Below the pieces are notes generated by a model. The model ran no database searches and was not told where the DNA came from. It saw only the letters and a program-made list of their open reading frames with translations. DNA of 64,000 nt from an uncultured Clostridia bacterium (GTDB lineage: Bacteria; Bacillota; Clostridia; Monoglobales; Monoglobaceae), in contig CANQBQ010000013.1 in assembly GCA_947589045.1 (NCBI GenBank), positions 1 to 64,000 of the forward strand. The letters run 5' to 3'. This document shows, piece after piece, positions 53,934-64,000 of the stretch; the stretch's first letter is position 1; every line of letters begins with the position of its first letter. Position numbers and translations under genes: made by a program.

Positions 53934-54596
53934 ATGCTTAAACCAAAAAGAATTTCGGTATTTACGGGGCATTACGGAAGCGGAAAAACCGAGGTTTCGG
54001 TAAATTATGCAATATGGCTCAGAGAGACGATGAAAAAAGACGTCGCGCTTATAGATATGGATATTGTAAATCCGTTTTTTCGTTCGTCGGATGCCGCGGA
54101 TATGCTTGCGGCGCACGGCGTGCGCCTTATAGCGTCGGTCTTTGCGGGCTCGGCGGTCGAAAATCCGTCTCTGCCGCCCGAGATTAACTCTGTTTTTGAC
54201 GACGGCGAGTGCTTCGCGGTGTTCGACGTGGGCGGAGGAGATGACGGCGCGGTGCCGCTCGGTCGGTATCGCTCCCGATTTTGCGCGGAGGACTACGATA
54301 TGTTTTTTGTGCTTAACGAAAGACGCCCTATGACGCACAGCGCGGATGGCGCAATTGAAGAATTTTATGATTTGGAGAGAGCGTCGGGGCTTAAATATAC
54401 AGGAATTATAAATAACACGCATTTAAAGGGTCTTACCACCGCGAGAAATATTCTCGACGGATACTCGCTCGCGGAGGAGGTCTCGAAGCGATGCGGCTTG
54501 CCGATTTGCTTCAGCAGCGGCACTCCCGACGTGCTCGAAGGATTGCCCGACGGCTTTACGGGAGAGCGTTTCCCGCTGAAACTGCGTGTAACATAG
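53934..54596 (+). CDS. P-loop NTPase (MinD/CobQ-like)
   Basis: A 220-residue protein with Walker A FTGHYGSGKTEVS (about 10-21), ALIDMDIVNPFFRSSD and FDVGGGDDGA, characteristic of SIMIBI-class ATPases. It is located just upstream of a 2-oxoacid:ferredoxin oxidoreductase cluster. Similar proteins are frequent next to these genes in Clostridia, but I know no function. Maturation or cofactor handling for the oxidoreductase is a guess from linkage. Confidence 0.82.
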   Translation: MLKPKRISVFTGHYGSGKTEVSVNYAIWLRETMKKDVALIDMDIVNPFFRSSDAADMLAAHGVRLIASVFAGSAVENPSLPPEINSVFDDGECFAVFDVGGGDDGAVPLGRYRSRFCAEDYDMFFVLNERRPMTHSADGAIEEFYDLERASGLKYTGIINNTHLKGLTTARNILDGYSLAEEVSKRCGLPICFSSGTPDVLEGLPDGFTGERFPLKLRVT

Positions 54597-54696
54597 CGCG
54601 TGTGTCCCCGCCGCTCGAGGTGCGCGGGGCATAATATTGCGTTTTGGCGGAGGATAACGCTTTTGTTTAACTTTAAAATCGAGAGGAATGATTAAG

Positions 54697-54903
54697 ATGG
54701 CGGTTGTAACCTTTAACGAGGACAGATGTAAGGGATGCGGACTTTGCGAGACTGTATGCCCGAAGCAGATAGTAAAAACGGCAACGGACAGAACCAATGT
54801 AAAGGGCTTTCACCCCGCGGCGGTGACAAATCAGGCGGAGTGTATCGGTTGCGCCTTTTGCGCACAGATTTGCCCCGATTGTGTGATAACGGTGGAAAAA
54901 TAG
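54697..54903 (+). CDS. Ferredoxin-type (delta) subunit of 2-oxoacid:ferredoxin oxidoreductase
   Basis: A 68-residue protein with two [4Fe-4S] motifs (CKGCGLCETVCP and CIGCAFCAQICP). It is the electron-transfer subunit. The ATG at 54697 (MAVVTF) is ten bases after GAGAGG; the in-frame ATG at 54688 is too close to that site. It begins the four-gene oxidoreductase operon. Confidence 0.92.
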   Translation: MAVVTFNEDRCKGCGLCETVCPKQIVKTATDRTNVKGFHPAAVTNQAECIGCAFCAQICPDCVITVEK

Positions 54904-54931
54904 CTCAAAACAGCAGTAGGAGGGTATTGCT

Positions 54932-56011
54932 ATGGCGGAAAAATTTTTAATGAAGGGCAACGAGGCGGTTGCCGAAGCCGCGATAAGGTCGGGCTGCCGT
55001 TACTTTTTCGGCTATCCGATAACGCCTCAGACCGAGCTTGCGGCGTATATGGCAAAGAATATGCCAAAGCGCGGCGGAGTGTTTCTTCAGGCGGAGAGTG
55101 AAATAGCGGCAATAAATATGGTTTACGGCGCGGCGGGCGCGGGTGCGAGAGCGATGACCGGCTCGTCAAGCCCCGGAATAAGCTTGAAGCAGGAGGGCAT
55201 TTCGTATATCGCGGGTGCGGATTTGCCGTGCGTGATAGTAAATATGGCGCGCGGAGGTCCGGGGCTCGGAAGTATTCAAGGCTCCCAGGCGGACTATTTT
55301 CAGGCTACAAAGGGCGGCGGACACGGAGACTATCATATGCTTGTCTTTGCGCCAAACTCGGTTCAGGAGCTTGTGGATATGACCGCGCGGGCGTTTGACA
55401 AGGCGGACGAATACCGTATGCCCGCTATGATTTTGGGCGACGGTATGCTCGGTCAGATGATGGAACCCGTTGAATTTTTCGAGCCGACAGAGCCGGACGC
55501 GCTCCCCAAAAAGGAGTGGGCGACCGACGGCACGGGAATGAAGCGGAAGAAGAACATAATAAATTCTCTTTATCTGGAGTCGGAAATCTTGGAAAGGCTC
55601 AACATCGAGAGATACGAGAGGTATAAGCGGATATGCGAGAAGGAGCCCTTGTTTGAGGAAATAAACACCGAGGACGCCGAAATTATCATCGCGGCTTACG
55701 GAATGTCGGCGAGAATTGCCGCGTCGGCGGCGGACGCGCTCAGAAGCGAGGGCGTGCGGGTCGGAATAATAAGACCGATAACGCTTTGGCCGTTCCCGTC
55801 CGAGATATTCGCCCGACGCGCGGCGTACGTTAAGGCGTTTTTGTGCGTTGAGATGAGTATGGGGCAGATGGTCGAGGACGTTCGCCTCGCGGTAGAGGGA
55901 AAATGCCCCGTGTATTTCTACGGACGTACCGGAGGTATGACCGTAGAGCCGGACGCGGTATATAAAGAGGTAAAAAGAATTTTGGAATTAAAAACGGCGG
56001 GAGGAATTTAA
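54932..56011 (+). CDS. vorB: 2-oxoacid:ferredoxin oxidoreductase alpha subunit (VorB/KorA-like)
   Basis: A 359-residue subunit with GNEAVAEAAIRSGCRYFFGYPITPQTE, AMTGSSSPGISLKQEGISY and the C-terminal transketolase-like domain. With the beta, gamma and ferredoxin subunits it oxidatively decarboxylates a 2-oxoacid to acyl-CoA, reducing ferredoxin. Sequence style fits the 3-methyl-2-oxobutanoate or 2-oxoglutarate enzymes; substrate cannot be fixed by eye. Confidence 0.92.
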   Translation: MAEKFLMKGNEAVAEAAIRSGCRYFFGYPITPQTELAAYMAKNMPKRGGVFLQAESEIAAINMVYGAAGAGARAMTGSSSPGISLKQEGISYIAGADLPCVIVNMARGGPGLGSIQGSQADYFQATKGGGHGDYHMLVFAPNSVQELVDMTARAFDKADEYRMPAMILGDGMLGQMMEPVEFFEPTEPDALPKKEWATDGTGMKRKKNIINSLYLESEILERLNIERYERYKRICEKEPLFEEINTEDAEIIIAAYGMSARIAASAADALRSEGVRVGIIRPITLWPFPSEIFARRAAYVKAFLCVEMSMGQMVEDVRLAVEGKCPVYFYGRTGGMTVEPDAVYKEVKRILELKTAGGI

Positions 56012-56012
56012 A

Positions 56013-56750
56013 ATGATAACTGTTTTCAAAAGACCTCACCCGCTCAGTGACGTCTCAAACACTTACTGTCCGGGTTGCACTCACGGTATCGTACACAGGC
56101 TGGTAGCCGAGGTCATAGAGGAGCTTGGCGCGGAGGGAGACACGATAGGCGTTGCGCCGGTCGGATGCAGCGTTGTGGCATACAACTTTTTTGAGTTTGA
56201 CGTTCAGCAGGCGGCGCACGGACGCGCCCCCGCGGTCGCCACGGGAATAAAGAGAGTTCACCCCGACAAGCTCGTGTTCACCTATCAGGGCGACGGCGAC
56301 CTTGCGGCGATAGGCACCGCCGAAACCGTCCACGCGGCGGCGCGCGGAGAGAACATCAGCATTATATTCATAAATAATGCGATTTACGGTATGACGGGCG
56401 GGCAGATGGCTCCGACCTCTCTCGTGGGTCAGGTCACTCAGACCACGCCGTACGGCAGGAAAATCGAAAATCAGGGCTATCCGATAAAGGTGAGCGAAAT
56501 GCTGTCCACGATAGAGGGCGCGGCGTACATAGAGCGCGTTTCGGTCGACAGCATACCGAACATTAAAAAGACGAAAGCCGCGATAAAAAAGGCGTTTGAA
56601 TGCCAGCTTGACAAAAAGGGCTTTTCTCTTGTGGAGGTTTTGTCCTCCTGCCCGACAAACTGGGGTATGGAGCCGTCCGAGGCTTTGAAGTGGCTGAGAG
56701 AAAATATGATAAAGCAGTATCCTCTCGGAGTGTATTGCGACAAGCGATAA
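56013..56750 (+). CDS. 2-oxoacid:ferredoxin oxidoreductase beta subunit, TPP-binding
   Basis: A 245-residue subunit. Hallmarks are YCPGCTHGIVHRL, the TPP/Mg motif QGDGDLAAIGTAETVHA with FINNAIYGMTGGQMAPTS, and the C-terminal SCPTNWG. It is directly downstream of the alpha gene with a one-base gap. Confidence 0.93.
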   Translation: MITVFKRPHPLSDVSNTYCPGCTHGIVHRLVAEVIEELGAEGDTIGVAPVGCSVVAYNFFEFDVQQAAHGRAPAVATGIKRVHPDKLVFTYQGDGDLAAIGTAETVHAAARGENISIIFINNAIYGMTGGQMAPTSLVGQVTQTTPYGRKIENQGYPIKVSEMLSTIEGAAYIERVSVDSIPNIKKTKAAIKKAFECQLDKKGFSLVEVLSSCPTNWGMEPSEALKWLRENMIKQYPLGVYCDKR

Positions 56751-56821
56751 AAATATATTTTTAAATTTTATGTTGATATATTATTAAATTTATTATAAAA
56801 TAAAAAGGAAGTGCAGTAATT

Positions 56822-57349
56822 ATGGCTGAAATTATGCTTGCGGGCTTCGGCGGACAGGGTGTTCTGTTCGCGGGAAAGGTGATAGCAAAGGCGGGTATGG
56901 AGGCGCTGAAAAACGTTTCGTGGCTTCCGTCCTACGGCCCCGAAATGAGGGGAGGAACCTGCAATTGCAAGGTTATAGTGTCGGACGGGCAGATTGCGTC
57001 GCCCGATATAGCGGAGCCCGACTTTCTGCTCGCGATGAACGCGCCCTCTCTCGAAAAATTTGAGGGAAAGGTCAGGTCGGGCGGCACTATCATTATGGAC
57101 AGTTCTCTTATAGATAAAAAAATATCACGCAAGGATGTCAAAACCGTGTACATCCCCGCCAAAAAAATTGCGGAGAAGATGGGCGACGGCAGGCTCGGAA
57201 ATATGGTTATGACGGGCTGCTTCATAAGCCGTTACGGAAAAATACCGCTTTCGGAGGTCGTGGAGTGTATGCGGCGCAGCGTTTCAAAGGCAAAGGCGTC
57301 TCTTGCGGAGCTTAACATAAAAATGCTTAAGGCGGGTTATGCGTTTTAG
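56822..57349 (+). CDS. 2-oxoacid:ferredoxin oxidoreductase gamma subunit
   Basis: A 175-residue subunit with the family start AEIMLAGFGGQGVLFAGKVIAKAG, then SYGPEMRGGTCNC and GNMVMTGCFI. It completes the delta-alpha-beta-gamma set. GGAAG lies upstream of the ATG; a 71-base AT-rich gap separates it from the beta gene. Confidence 0.93.
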   Translation: MAEIMLAGFGGQGVLFAGKVIAKAGMEALKNVSWLPSYGPEMRGGTCNCKVIVSDGQIASPDIAEPDFLLAMNAPSLEKFEGKVRSGGTIIMDSSLIDKKISRKDVKTVYIPAKKIAEKMGDGRLGNMVMTGCFISRYGKIPLSEVVECMRRSVSKAKASLAELNIKMLKAGYAF

Positions 57350-57375
57350 GCGCAGGAGTTGTTAAATAGCCGACA

Positions 57376-59277
<1,902 letters not shown>

Positions 59278-59281
59278 CTGC

Positions 59282-59316
59282 AGAGAATACGTTGTTTCAA
59301 CGTATTCTCTGTTTTT
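59282..59316 (+). terminator. Terminator of the ABC-F gene
   Basis: AGAGAATACGTTG, loop TTT, CAACGTATTCTCT (59284-59312), followed by GTTTTTCC. Perfect 13-bp stem. Confidence 0.85.
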
Positions 59317-59377
59317 CCGATATAATAAAATACCCCGCCGTTTAATAATTTTTAATAATTTTGTAAACTTAAAAGCC

Positions 59378-59406
59378 TTGACATACCATACGTATTGAAC
59401 TATACT
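59378..59406 (+). promoter_or_regulatory. Promoter of proS
   Basis: TTGACA (59378-59383), a 17-base spacer and TATACT (59401-59406), about 33 bases before the start codon. The short leader leaves no room for a T-box. Confidence 0.75.
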
Positions 59407-59438
59407 AATAAATATATTAAATTTGAGGAGTGCGGATA

Positions 59439-60872
59439 TTGAAGGAGAAAAAGGTTGTCGAAGAAATTACGTCAATGAGCGAGGACTTCGCTCAATGGTA
59501 CACCGATATAATAAAAAAGACTCAGCTTATCGAATATTCGGGCGTGCGGGGCTGTATGATACTTCAGCCCTACGGCTTTGCCATTTGGGAGAATATTCAA
59601 AAGGGGCTTGACGAGAGATTTAAGGCGACGGGTCACGAAAACGTATGTATGCCTATGTTTATTCCCGAAAGCCTCTTGCAGAAGGAGAAGGATCACGTCG
59701 AAGGCTTTGCGCCCGAGGTGGCGTGGGTCACTCACGGCGGCTCGGAGAAGCTGCCCGAGCGTCTTTGCGTGCGCCCGACCTCCGAAACGCTTTTCTGTGA
59801 TTACTACGCTAAAATAATTCAGTCCTACCGCGACCTTCCAAAGCTGTATAACCAGTGGGTAAGCGTTGTGAGATGGGAAAAGACCACCCGCCCGTTCCTC
59901 AGAAACTGCGAATTTTTATGGCAGGAGGGTCACACCGCTCACGCCACCGCGGAGGAGGCGCAGGAGGAGACCATAAAAATGCTCAATGTTTACGCGGACT
60001 TTTGCGAGGATATGCTCGCCATTCCCGTGATAAAGGGTCAGAAAACCGAGAAAGAAAAATTTGCGGGCGCGCACGCGACATATACGATAGAGAGCCTTAT
60101 GCACGACGGAAAGGCGCTTCAGTCGGGTACGAGCCACAATTTCGGAGACGGATTTGCAAAGGCGTTCGGAATACAGTTCTCGGACGAGAACAACGAGCTT
60201 AAATACGTTCATCAGACCTCGTGGGGTATGTCTACCAGAATTATCGGAGGCATCATTATGGTTCACGGCGACGATAAAGGACTCAAGCTCCCGCCGCGAA
60301 TAGCTCCCGTTCAGGTCGTCGTGGTTCCGATAGCTCAGCACAAGGAAGGTGTAATCGACGCCGCCGAGGCTCTTTGCGCCAAGCTCTCAAAGGTTGCGCG
60401 CGCAAAGCTCGACAAGAGCGACAAAACGCCGGGCTGGAAGTTCAGCGAGTACGAAATGCGCGGAGTGCCGCTCCGAGCGGAAATAGGACCCAAGGACATA
60501 GAAAAAAATCAGGCTGTTCTGGTGCGCCGCGACACGGGCGAAAAGATTTTTGTGTCGCTCGACGAGATTGAAGATACCGTTTTAAAGCTGCTCGACGAAA
60601 TTCACGACAATATGCTCGAAACGGCGAGAGCGCACCGTGAGGAGATGACCTCGGTCGCAAAGAGCTATGACGAATTTAAGGATATAATCGAGAATAAGGG
60701 CGGCTTCGTGAAGGCTATGTGGTGCGGAGATACCGCCTGCGAGGAAAAGGTCAAGGAGGACACCACCGCCACCGCGAGGTGCATCCCGTTTGAACAGGAG
60801 CATATTTCGGACACCTGTGTATGCTGCGGACGCAAGGCGGAAAAAATGGTTTACTGGGGCAAGGCATATTAA
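59439..60872 (+). CDS. proS: Prolyl-tRNA synthetase (short, eukaryote/archaeal-like type)
   Basis: A 477-residue class II synthetase. It has [61 protein letters not shown] and [25 protein letters not shown], and a C-terminal domain with two zinc-type cysteine pairs near the end ([16 protein letters not shown]). There is no insertion editing domain, fitting the ProS type 3 group. The TTG at 59439 is eight bases after GAGGAG and is preferred to the GTG at 59430. Confidence 0.95.
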   Translation: MKEKKVVEEITSMSEDFAQWYTDIIKKTQLIEYSGVRGCMILQPYGFAIWENIQKGLDERFKATGHENVCMPMFIPESLLQKEKDHVEGFAPEVAWVTHGGSEKLPERLCVRPTSETLFCDYYAKIIQSYRDLPKLYNQWVSVVRWEKTTRPFLRNCEFLWQEGHTAHATAEEAQEETIKMLNVYADFCEDMLAIPVIKGQKTEKEKFAGAHATYTIESLMHDGKALQSGTSHNFGDGFAKAFGIQFSDENNELKYVHQTSWGMSTRIIGGIIMVHGDDKGLKLPPRIAPVQVVVVPIAQHKEGVIDAAEALCAKLSKVARAKLDKSDKTPGWKFSEYEMRGVPLRAEIGPKDIEKNQAVLVRRDTGEKIFVSLDEIEDTVLKLLDEIHDNMLETARAHREEMTSVAKSYDEFKDIIENKGGFVKAMWCGDTACEEKVKEDTTATARCIPFEQEHISDTCVCCGRKAEKMVYWGKAY

Positions 60873-60957
60873 ATTTGTTATTGAATAAGTATAGTAAACA
60901 AGTTGATTTTTAAGTACGGCGCGTTACGCGGCTGAGCTTGTGAAAGGAGAGAGGCAT

Positions 60958-61806
60958 ATGTGGCAAAATTTTTTGTCGGCTGTCCAGGCGCAGACGACAA
61001 TGTTCCGTTTTACCGATATAATCGATATTATAATAGTTACATATGTTATTTATAAAATGCTCGTATTTATAAGAGAAACGCGCACGGTGCATCTCTTAAA
61101 GGGCATTGTGATGTTCCTCATTGTTATGCAGGTCAGCTATGCGTTTAACCTGCATACGGTTTATTATATACTGAGTAATGTCTTTCAGCTCGGATTTATC
61201 GCAGTTCTGATAGTTTTTCAGCCCGAACTTAGGCGTGCGCTCGAACAGCTCGGAAAAACTTCTGTCGGAAAGGGCAAGTGGTTTAACTTTGACGAGCGGA
61301 GCGAGACTGCGGAGCGCGGCGCGGTAATATCCGAAGTGGTCAGAAGCTGTCAGCAGATGTCCAACTCCAAAATCGGCGCGCTTATCGTGTTTGAGGACGA
61401 GGACAAGGTCAGCGATATAATTGAGACCGGAATACCGCTTGACGCGGAAATAAGCAGCGAGCTGCTGGTTAACATATTCATACCGAAAACGCCGCTTCAC
61501 GACGGTGCGGTTGTGATACGCGGCAACAAAATTGCGGCGGCGGCGTGTTTCCTGCCTCTTTCGCAAGACCCCACGCTGAGCAAGGAGCTCGGCACAAGGC
61601 ACAGGGCGGGTCTTGGAATTTCGGAAACGTCGGACGCGTTTGTAGTCATCGTTTCGGAGGAGACGGGCAATATTTCGGTCGCACACAAGGGCGAGCTTAA
61701 AGTAAATCTCACGCCCGACGCGCTTACCAAGAGGCTCACAAAGGTCCTCTGCGACGATAAAAAGGAACGCAACTTCAAGCGCGGAAGAAAGGGGCGTGCA
61801 AATTAA
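60958..61806 (+). CDS. cdaA: Diadenylate cyclase CdaA
   Basis: A 282-residue membrane enzyme making c-di-AMP from ATP. Three N-terminal transmembrane helices lie at about 12-80. The DAC domain has the catalytic PLHDGAVVI and GTRHRAGLGISE motifs. AAAGGAGAG precedes the ATG at 60958. The 3' end overlaps or touches the start of cdaR, its usual regulator partner. Confidence 0.96.
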   Translation: MWQNFLSAVQAQTTMFRFTDIIDIIIVTYVIYKMLVFIRETRTVHLLKGIVMFLIVMQVSYAFNLHTVYYILSNVFQLGFIAVLIVFQPELRRALEQLGKTSVGKGKWFNFDERSETAERGAVISEVVRSCQQMSNSKIGALIVFEDEDKVSDIIETGIPLDAEISSELLVNIFIPKTPLHDGAVVIRGNKIAAAACFLPLSQDPTLSKELGTRHRAGLGISETSDAFVVIVSEETGNISVAHKGELKVNLTPDALTKRLTKVLCDDKKERNFKRGRKGRAN

Positions 61807-61807
61807 A

Positions 61808-62761
61808 GTGAAGAAATTTTTTCTTAACAACTGGGCTTTAAAGGTCATTTCTTTTGTAGCCGCGGTCATAGTGTGGATATACATTATAATTGTTATCGAC
61901 CCGTCGGTGGACTACACCCTAAAGGATGTCCCTATCGAATATAACGAGGAGCTTTTGACCGAGCAGGGTCTATCCATTGTCAGCGACATAAAACCCACGG
62001 TCGAAATAAAACTGCGCGGCAGCCGCAAGAAGCTTTATAACATTGACAGCGACAAGGTAATAGCAAAGGCGGATTTGTCAAACATAGACAAGATAGGAGA
62101 CTATCGATTGAACGTCAGAGTTTCCATAATAAACGAGTATGTCGACATAGTTTCGGTCAAGCCCGACGTGGTTGACGTGACGGTGGATAAAATCATCGAA
62201 AGACGCGAGAATATTCAGGTTGAGTCTGTCGGAAGTCTCGCCGAGGGCTTTGAAGCGGGCGAGGTTCAGCTGAGCTCGGAGTCGGTACTCCTAAAGGGCG
62301 CGTCCTCGCTGGTCAACAATATCGCCAAAGCGGTGGTGTATCTTAACTACAACGACGCGAAATATGATATTACATCAACCGAGAAAATCGTACTGCTCGA
62401 CTATTCGGGAAATGTAATTGAGAGCAGCGACATAACCAAGGACATCGATGCGGTAAATGTGGTTTGTCCTGTTTTGGAGCGCAAGAATGTGGACGTCGCG
62501 CTCAATTCGGGCAACACTCTGCCGCTTGGCTATAAAGTCGAGATTTCTCCGAATATACTGACGGTTTACGCTAAATCGGACGTTATTTCGGATATTACAA
62601 GCGTCAGCACCGAGTATGTCGATTTGTCAAATCTGCGCGGAGCGGAGAAGCACGTGCAGCTTATTATACCCGACGGAGTGCAGGTAAGAGGCGGCATTAC
62701 CTCGGTCACGGTCAAGGTGATGCCGGATGTGCCTGATGAAGACGAAACGGATAGCGAGTGA
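61808..62761 (+). CDS. cdaR: YbbR-domain protein CdaR, regulator of CdaA
   Basis: A 317-residue protein with one N-terminal transmembrane helix (about 13-33) and YbbR-like beta domains outside (TVEIKLRGSRKKLYNI, EVQLSSESVLLKGASSLVNNI, PLGYKVEISPNILTVYAKSDVISDI). The start is uncertain: GTG 61808 has AAAGGGG 13 bases upstream, and GTG 61796 is almost on top of that site. CdaR modulates cyclase activity from the outside. glmM, often the third gene, is not here. Confidence 0.88.
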   Translation: MKKFFLNNWALKVISFVAAVIVWIYIIIVIDPSVDYTLKDVPIEYNEELLTEQGLSIVSDIKPTVEIKLRGSRKKLYNIDSDKVIAKADLSNIDKIGDYRLNVRVSIINEYVDIVSVKPDVVDVTVDKIIERRENIQVESVGSLAEGFEAGEVQLSSESVLLKGASSLVNNIAKAVVYLNYNDAKYDITSTEKIVLLDYSGNVIESSDITKDIDAVNVVCPVLERKNVDVALNSGNTLPLGYKVEISPNILTVYAKSDVISDITSVSTEYVDLSNLRGAEKHVQLIIPDGVQVRGGITSVTVKVMPDVPDEDETDSE

Positions 62762-62767
62762 CGGGGA

Positions 62768-64000
62768 ATGTCGATTGTTGTAAACAATATAAAAATGCCG
62801 ATAGTGCATAATATTGATGAGGTTTTTGAAGCCGCGCGGAAATCTGCGCGGCTTAACTGCGTTGCGCGGGAGGATATGTTCGTCTATAAAAAGTCGCTTG
62901 ACGCACGCCGAAAAAGCGATATTCACTATGTCTATTCGGTGGTGATAACCTCCGAGGGCGCGGATGCGGCGTGCGGAAGCAACGACAATGTACGGAAATT
63001 TGACGTTCCCGAGGATGTGGAAATCAAGCCTTCCGCTCGGCTCGTCAATTCCCCCGTTGTTGTGGGGAGCGGTCCCGCAGGACTGTTCTCGGCGTATATC
63101 CTCGCCCGCTACGGCTGCCGCCCGATTTTGCTGGAGCGCGGATGCGACGCGGATGAGCGCGCAAGGCGTGTTGAGGAATTTTGGCGCGGCGGCAGGCTCG
63201 ACGAAAATACCAATATTCAGTTCGGCGAGGGCGGCGCGGGGACTTTTTCGGACGGTAAGCTAAATTCGCGAATAGGGGACCCCCTGCAAAGATTTGTGCT
63301 TAAAACCTTTGTAACGTTCGGCGCGCCCGAAGAAATTTTGTTTGACGCAAGACCGCATATCGGCACCGACATATTAAAAGACGTGGTGAAAAATATGCGG
63401 CGCGGCATAGAGGCTCTCGGCGGCACGGTGCGGTTTAACGCCTTTGTTACCGACATAAAAATCAAAGGCGGCGCGGTGTGCGGAGTTGAGGTGAACGGCA
63501 GCGAAATACTCGACTGTTCCGAACTCGTGCTCGCGATAGGTCACAGCAGCCGCGACACCTACGAGTGTCTCGCACGGCGCGGTGCGGCTCTTGAACCCAA
63601 ACCGTTTGCGGTCGGGGTGCGTATCGAGCATACCCAGGAATTTATAAATTACGCGCAGTACGGCGAGGCGGCGCGGCTCGGAATTTTGCCGCCCGCGGAA
63701 TATCGGCTCGCGATGAACGGAAAGGAAAGAAGCTGTTTTTCGTTTTGTATGTGTCCCGGCGGCACCGTCGTAAATTCGTCCTCAGAAAGAGGCGGCTTGG
63801 CGGTCAACGGAATGAGTAATTCGGCGCGCGACGGAGTAAACGCCGACAGTGCGCTTGTGGTGTCTGTAAGACCTTCGGATTTTGAAAGCTCCGCGCCTCT
63901 TGGCGGGGTGGAGTTTCAGAGAAGGTATGAGCGGCTTGCATATGAGCTTGCGGACGGCGGCGCGCCCATACAGCTCTCCCGCGACTTTTTAAACGATGTG
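62768..64000 (+). CDS. FAD-dependent dehydrogenase (COG2509-like), truncated by window end
   Basis: 411 codons are visible, open at the right edge. It has a nucleotide-binding N-terminal part, then FAD motif PVVVGSGPAGLFSAYILARYG (about 95-115), ERGCDADERARRVEEFW, NIQFGEGGAGTFSDGKLNSRI and a later LVLAIGHSSRDTYE. These match uncharacterised NAD(P)/FAD-dependent oxidoreductases common in Firmicutes. ATG after ACGGGGA; it follows cdaR by six bases. Confidence 0.88.
   Translation, partial: MSIVVNNIKMPIVHNIDEVFEAARKSARLNCVAREDMFVYKKSLDARRKSDIHYVYSVVITSEGADAACGSNDNVRKFDVPEDVEIKPSARLVNSPVVVGSGPAGLFSAYILARYGCRPILLERGCDADERARRVEEFWRGGRLDENTNIQFGEGGAGTFSDGKLNSRIGDPLQRFVLKTFVTFGAPEEILFDARPHIGTDILKDVVKNMRRGIEALGGTVRFNAFVTDIKIKGGAVCGVEVNGSEILDCSELVLAIGHSSRDTYECLARRGAALEPKPFAVGVRIEHTQEFINYAQYGEAARLGILPPAEYRLAMNGKERSCFSFCMCPGGTVVNSSSERGGLAVNGMSNSARDGVNADSALVVSVRPSDFESSAPLGGVEFQRRYERLAYELADGGAPIQLSRDFLNDV

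Noticed and set aside
59407-59438. T-box leader for proS
   Set aside because: Only about 30 bases separate the -10 from the start codon.

Overview
The window looks like a chromosomal segment of a clostridial Firmicute, most likely an uncultured Oscillospirales-type gut anaerobe. This is inference. It rests on the rimP-nusA-ylxR-infB-rbfA order, a ferredoxin-dependent 2-oxoacid oxidoreductase, a large SLH-domain surface protein, strong Shine-Dalgarno sites with many TTG/GTG starts, and clostridial-type mobile genes. Most of the window is moderately GC-rich housekeeping sequence. The stretch from about 2.6 to 17.4 kb is visibly AT-rich and differs in codon use.

Layout. (1) 1-2580: remains of a mobile element: a frameshifted large serine recombinase running off the left edge, its XRE-type repressor, a structured intergenic region, a SLOG/DUF1273-like protein and a 51-residue ORF closed by a terminator. 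(2) 2664-17440: one AT-rich operon of 15 co-directional, mostly overlapping genes built around a His-Xaa-Ser (Hxs) peptide system: HxsD, an HxsD-like paralogue, an A24 prepilin-type peptidase, radical SAM maturases HxsC and HxsB, a membrane MORN protein, the HxS-repeat precursor HxsA, a DUF4236 protein, two membrane proteins, a Clp-like AAA+ ATPase, a Ser/Thr kinase, a coiled-coil protein, an FHA protein and an NrdG-like radical SAM activase. This is the most interesting part of the window. (3) 17.46-18.8 kb: a probable 6S RNA and a zinc-ribbon membrane protein. (4) 18.8-29.7 kb: the translation/RNA supercluster rimP-nusA-ylxR-infB-rbfA-nrnA-truB-ribF-(two small membrane proteins)-rpsO-pnp. 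(5) 29.7-30.25 kb: a nested palindromic, MITE-like non-coding element. (6) 30.3-35.5 kb: an OmpR/histidine-kinase pair, an HtrA protease, a small ORF and a WYL regulator. (7) 35.6-44.6 kb: a 2,932-residue secreted surface protein (BspA-type LRRs, Listeria-Bacteroides repeats, TP-rich stalk, three SLH domains) behind a leader with homopolymeric C/G tracts. (8) 44.9-47.75 kb, minus strand: asd-dapA-dapB of lysine/diaminopimelate synthesis. (9) 48-53.8 kb: dxs-tlyA-nadK-recN-rseC-like. (10) 53.9-57.35 kb: a P-loop protein and a four-subunit 2-oxoacid:ferredoxin oxidoreductase. (11) 57.4-64 kb: ABC-F ATPase, proS, cdaA-cdaR (c-di-AMP), and a truncated FAD-dependent dehydrogenase.

How the island may work (inference): HxsB, HxsC and HxsD would modify the His-Xaa-Ser repeats of HxsA. 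The A24 peptidase or a signal peptidase would release its N-terminus at the membrane. The MORN, DUF4236 and DUF5050-like proteins could form an envelope assembly. The Clp-like ATPase, kinase, FHA protein and coiled-coil protein would supply energy-dependent remodelling and phosphorylation control. Linkage of the Hxs genes to the kinase/FHA/Clp/NrdG-like block is what appears undescribed.
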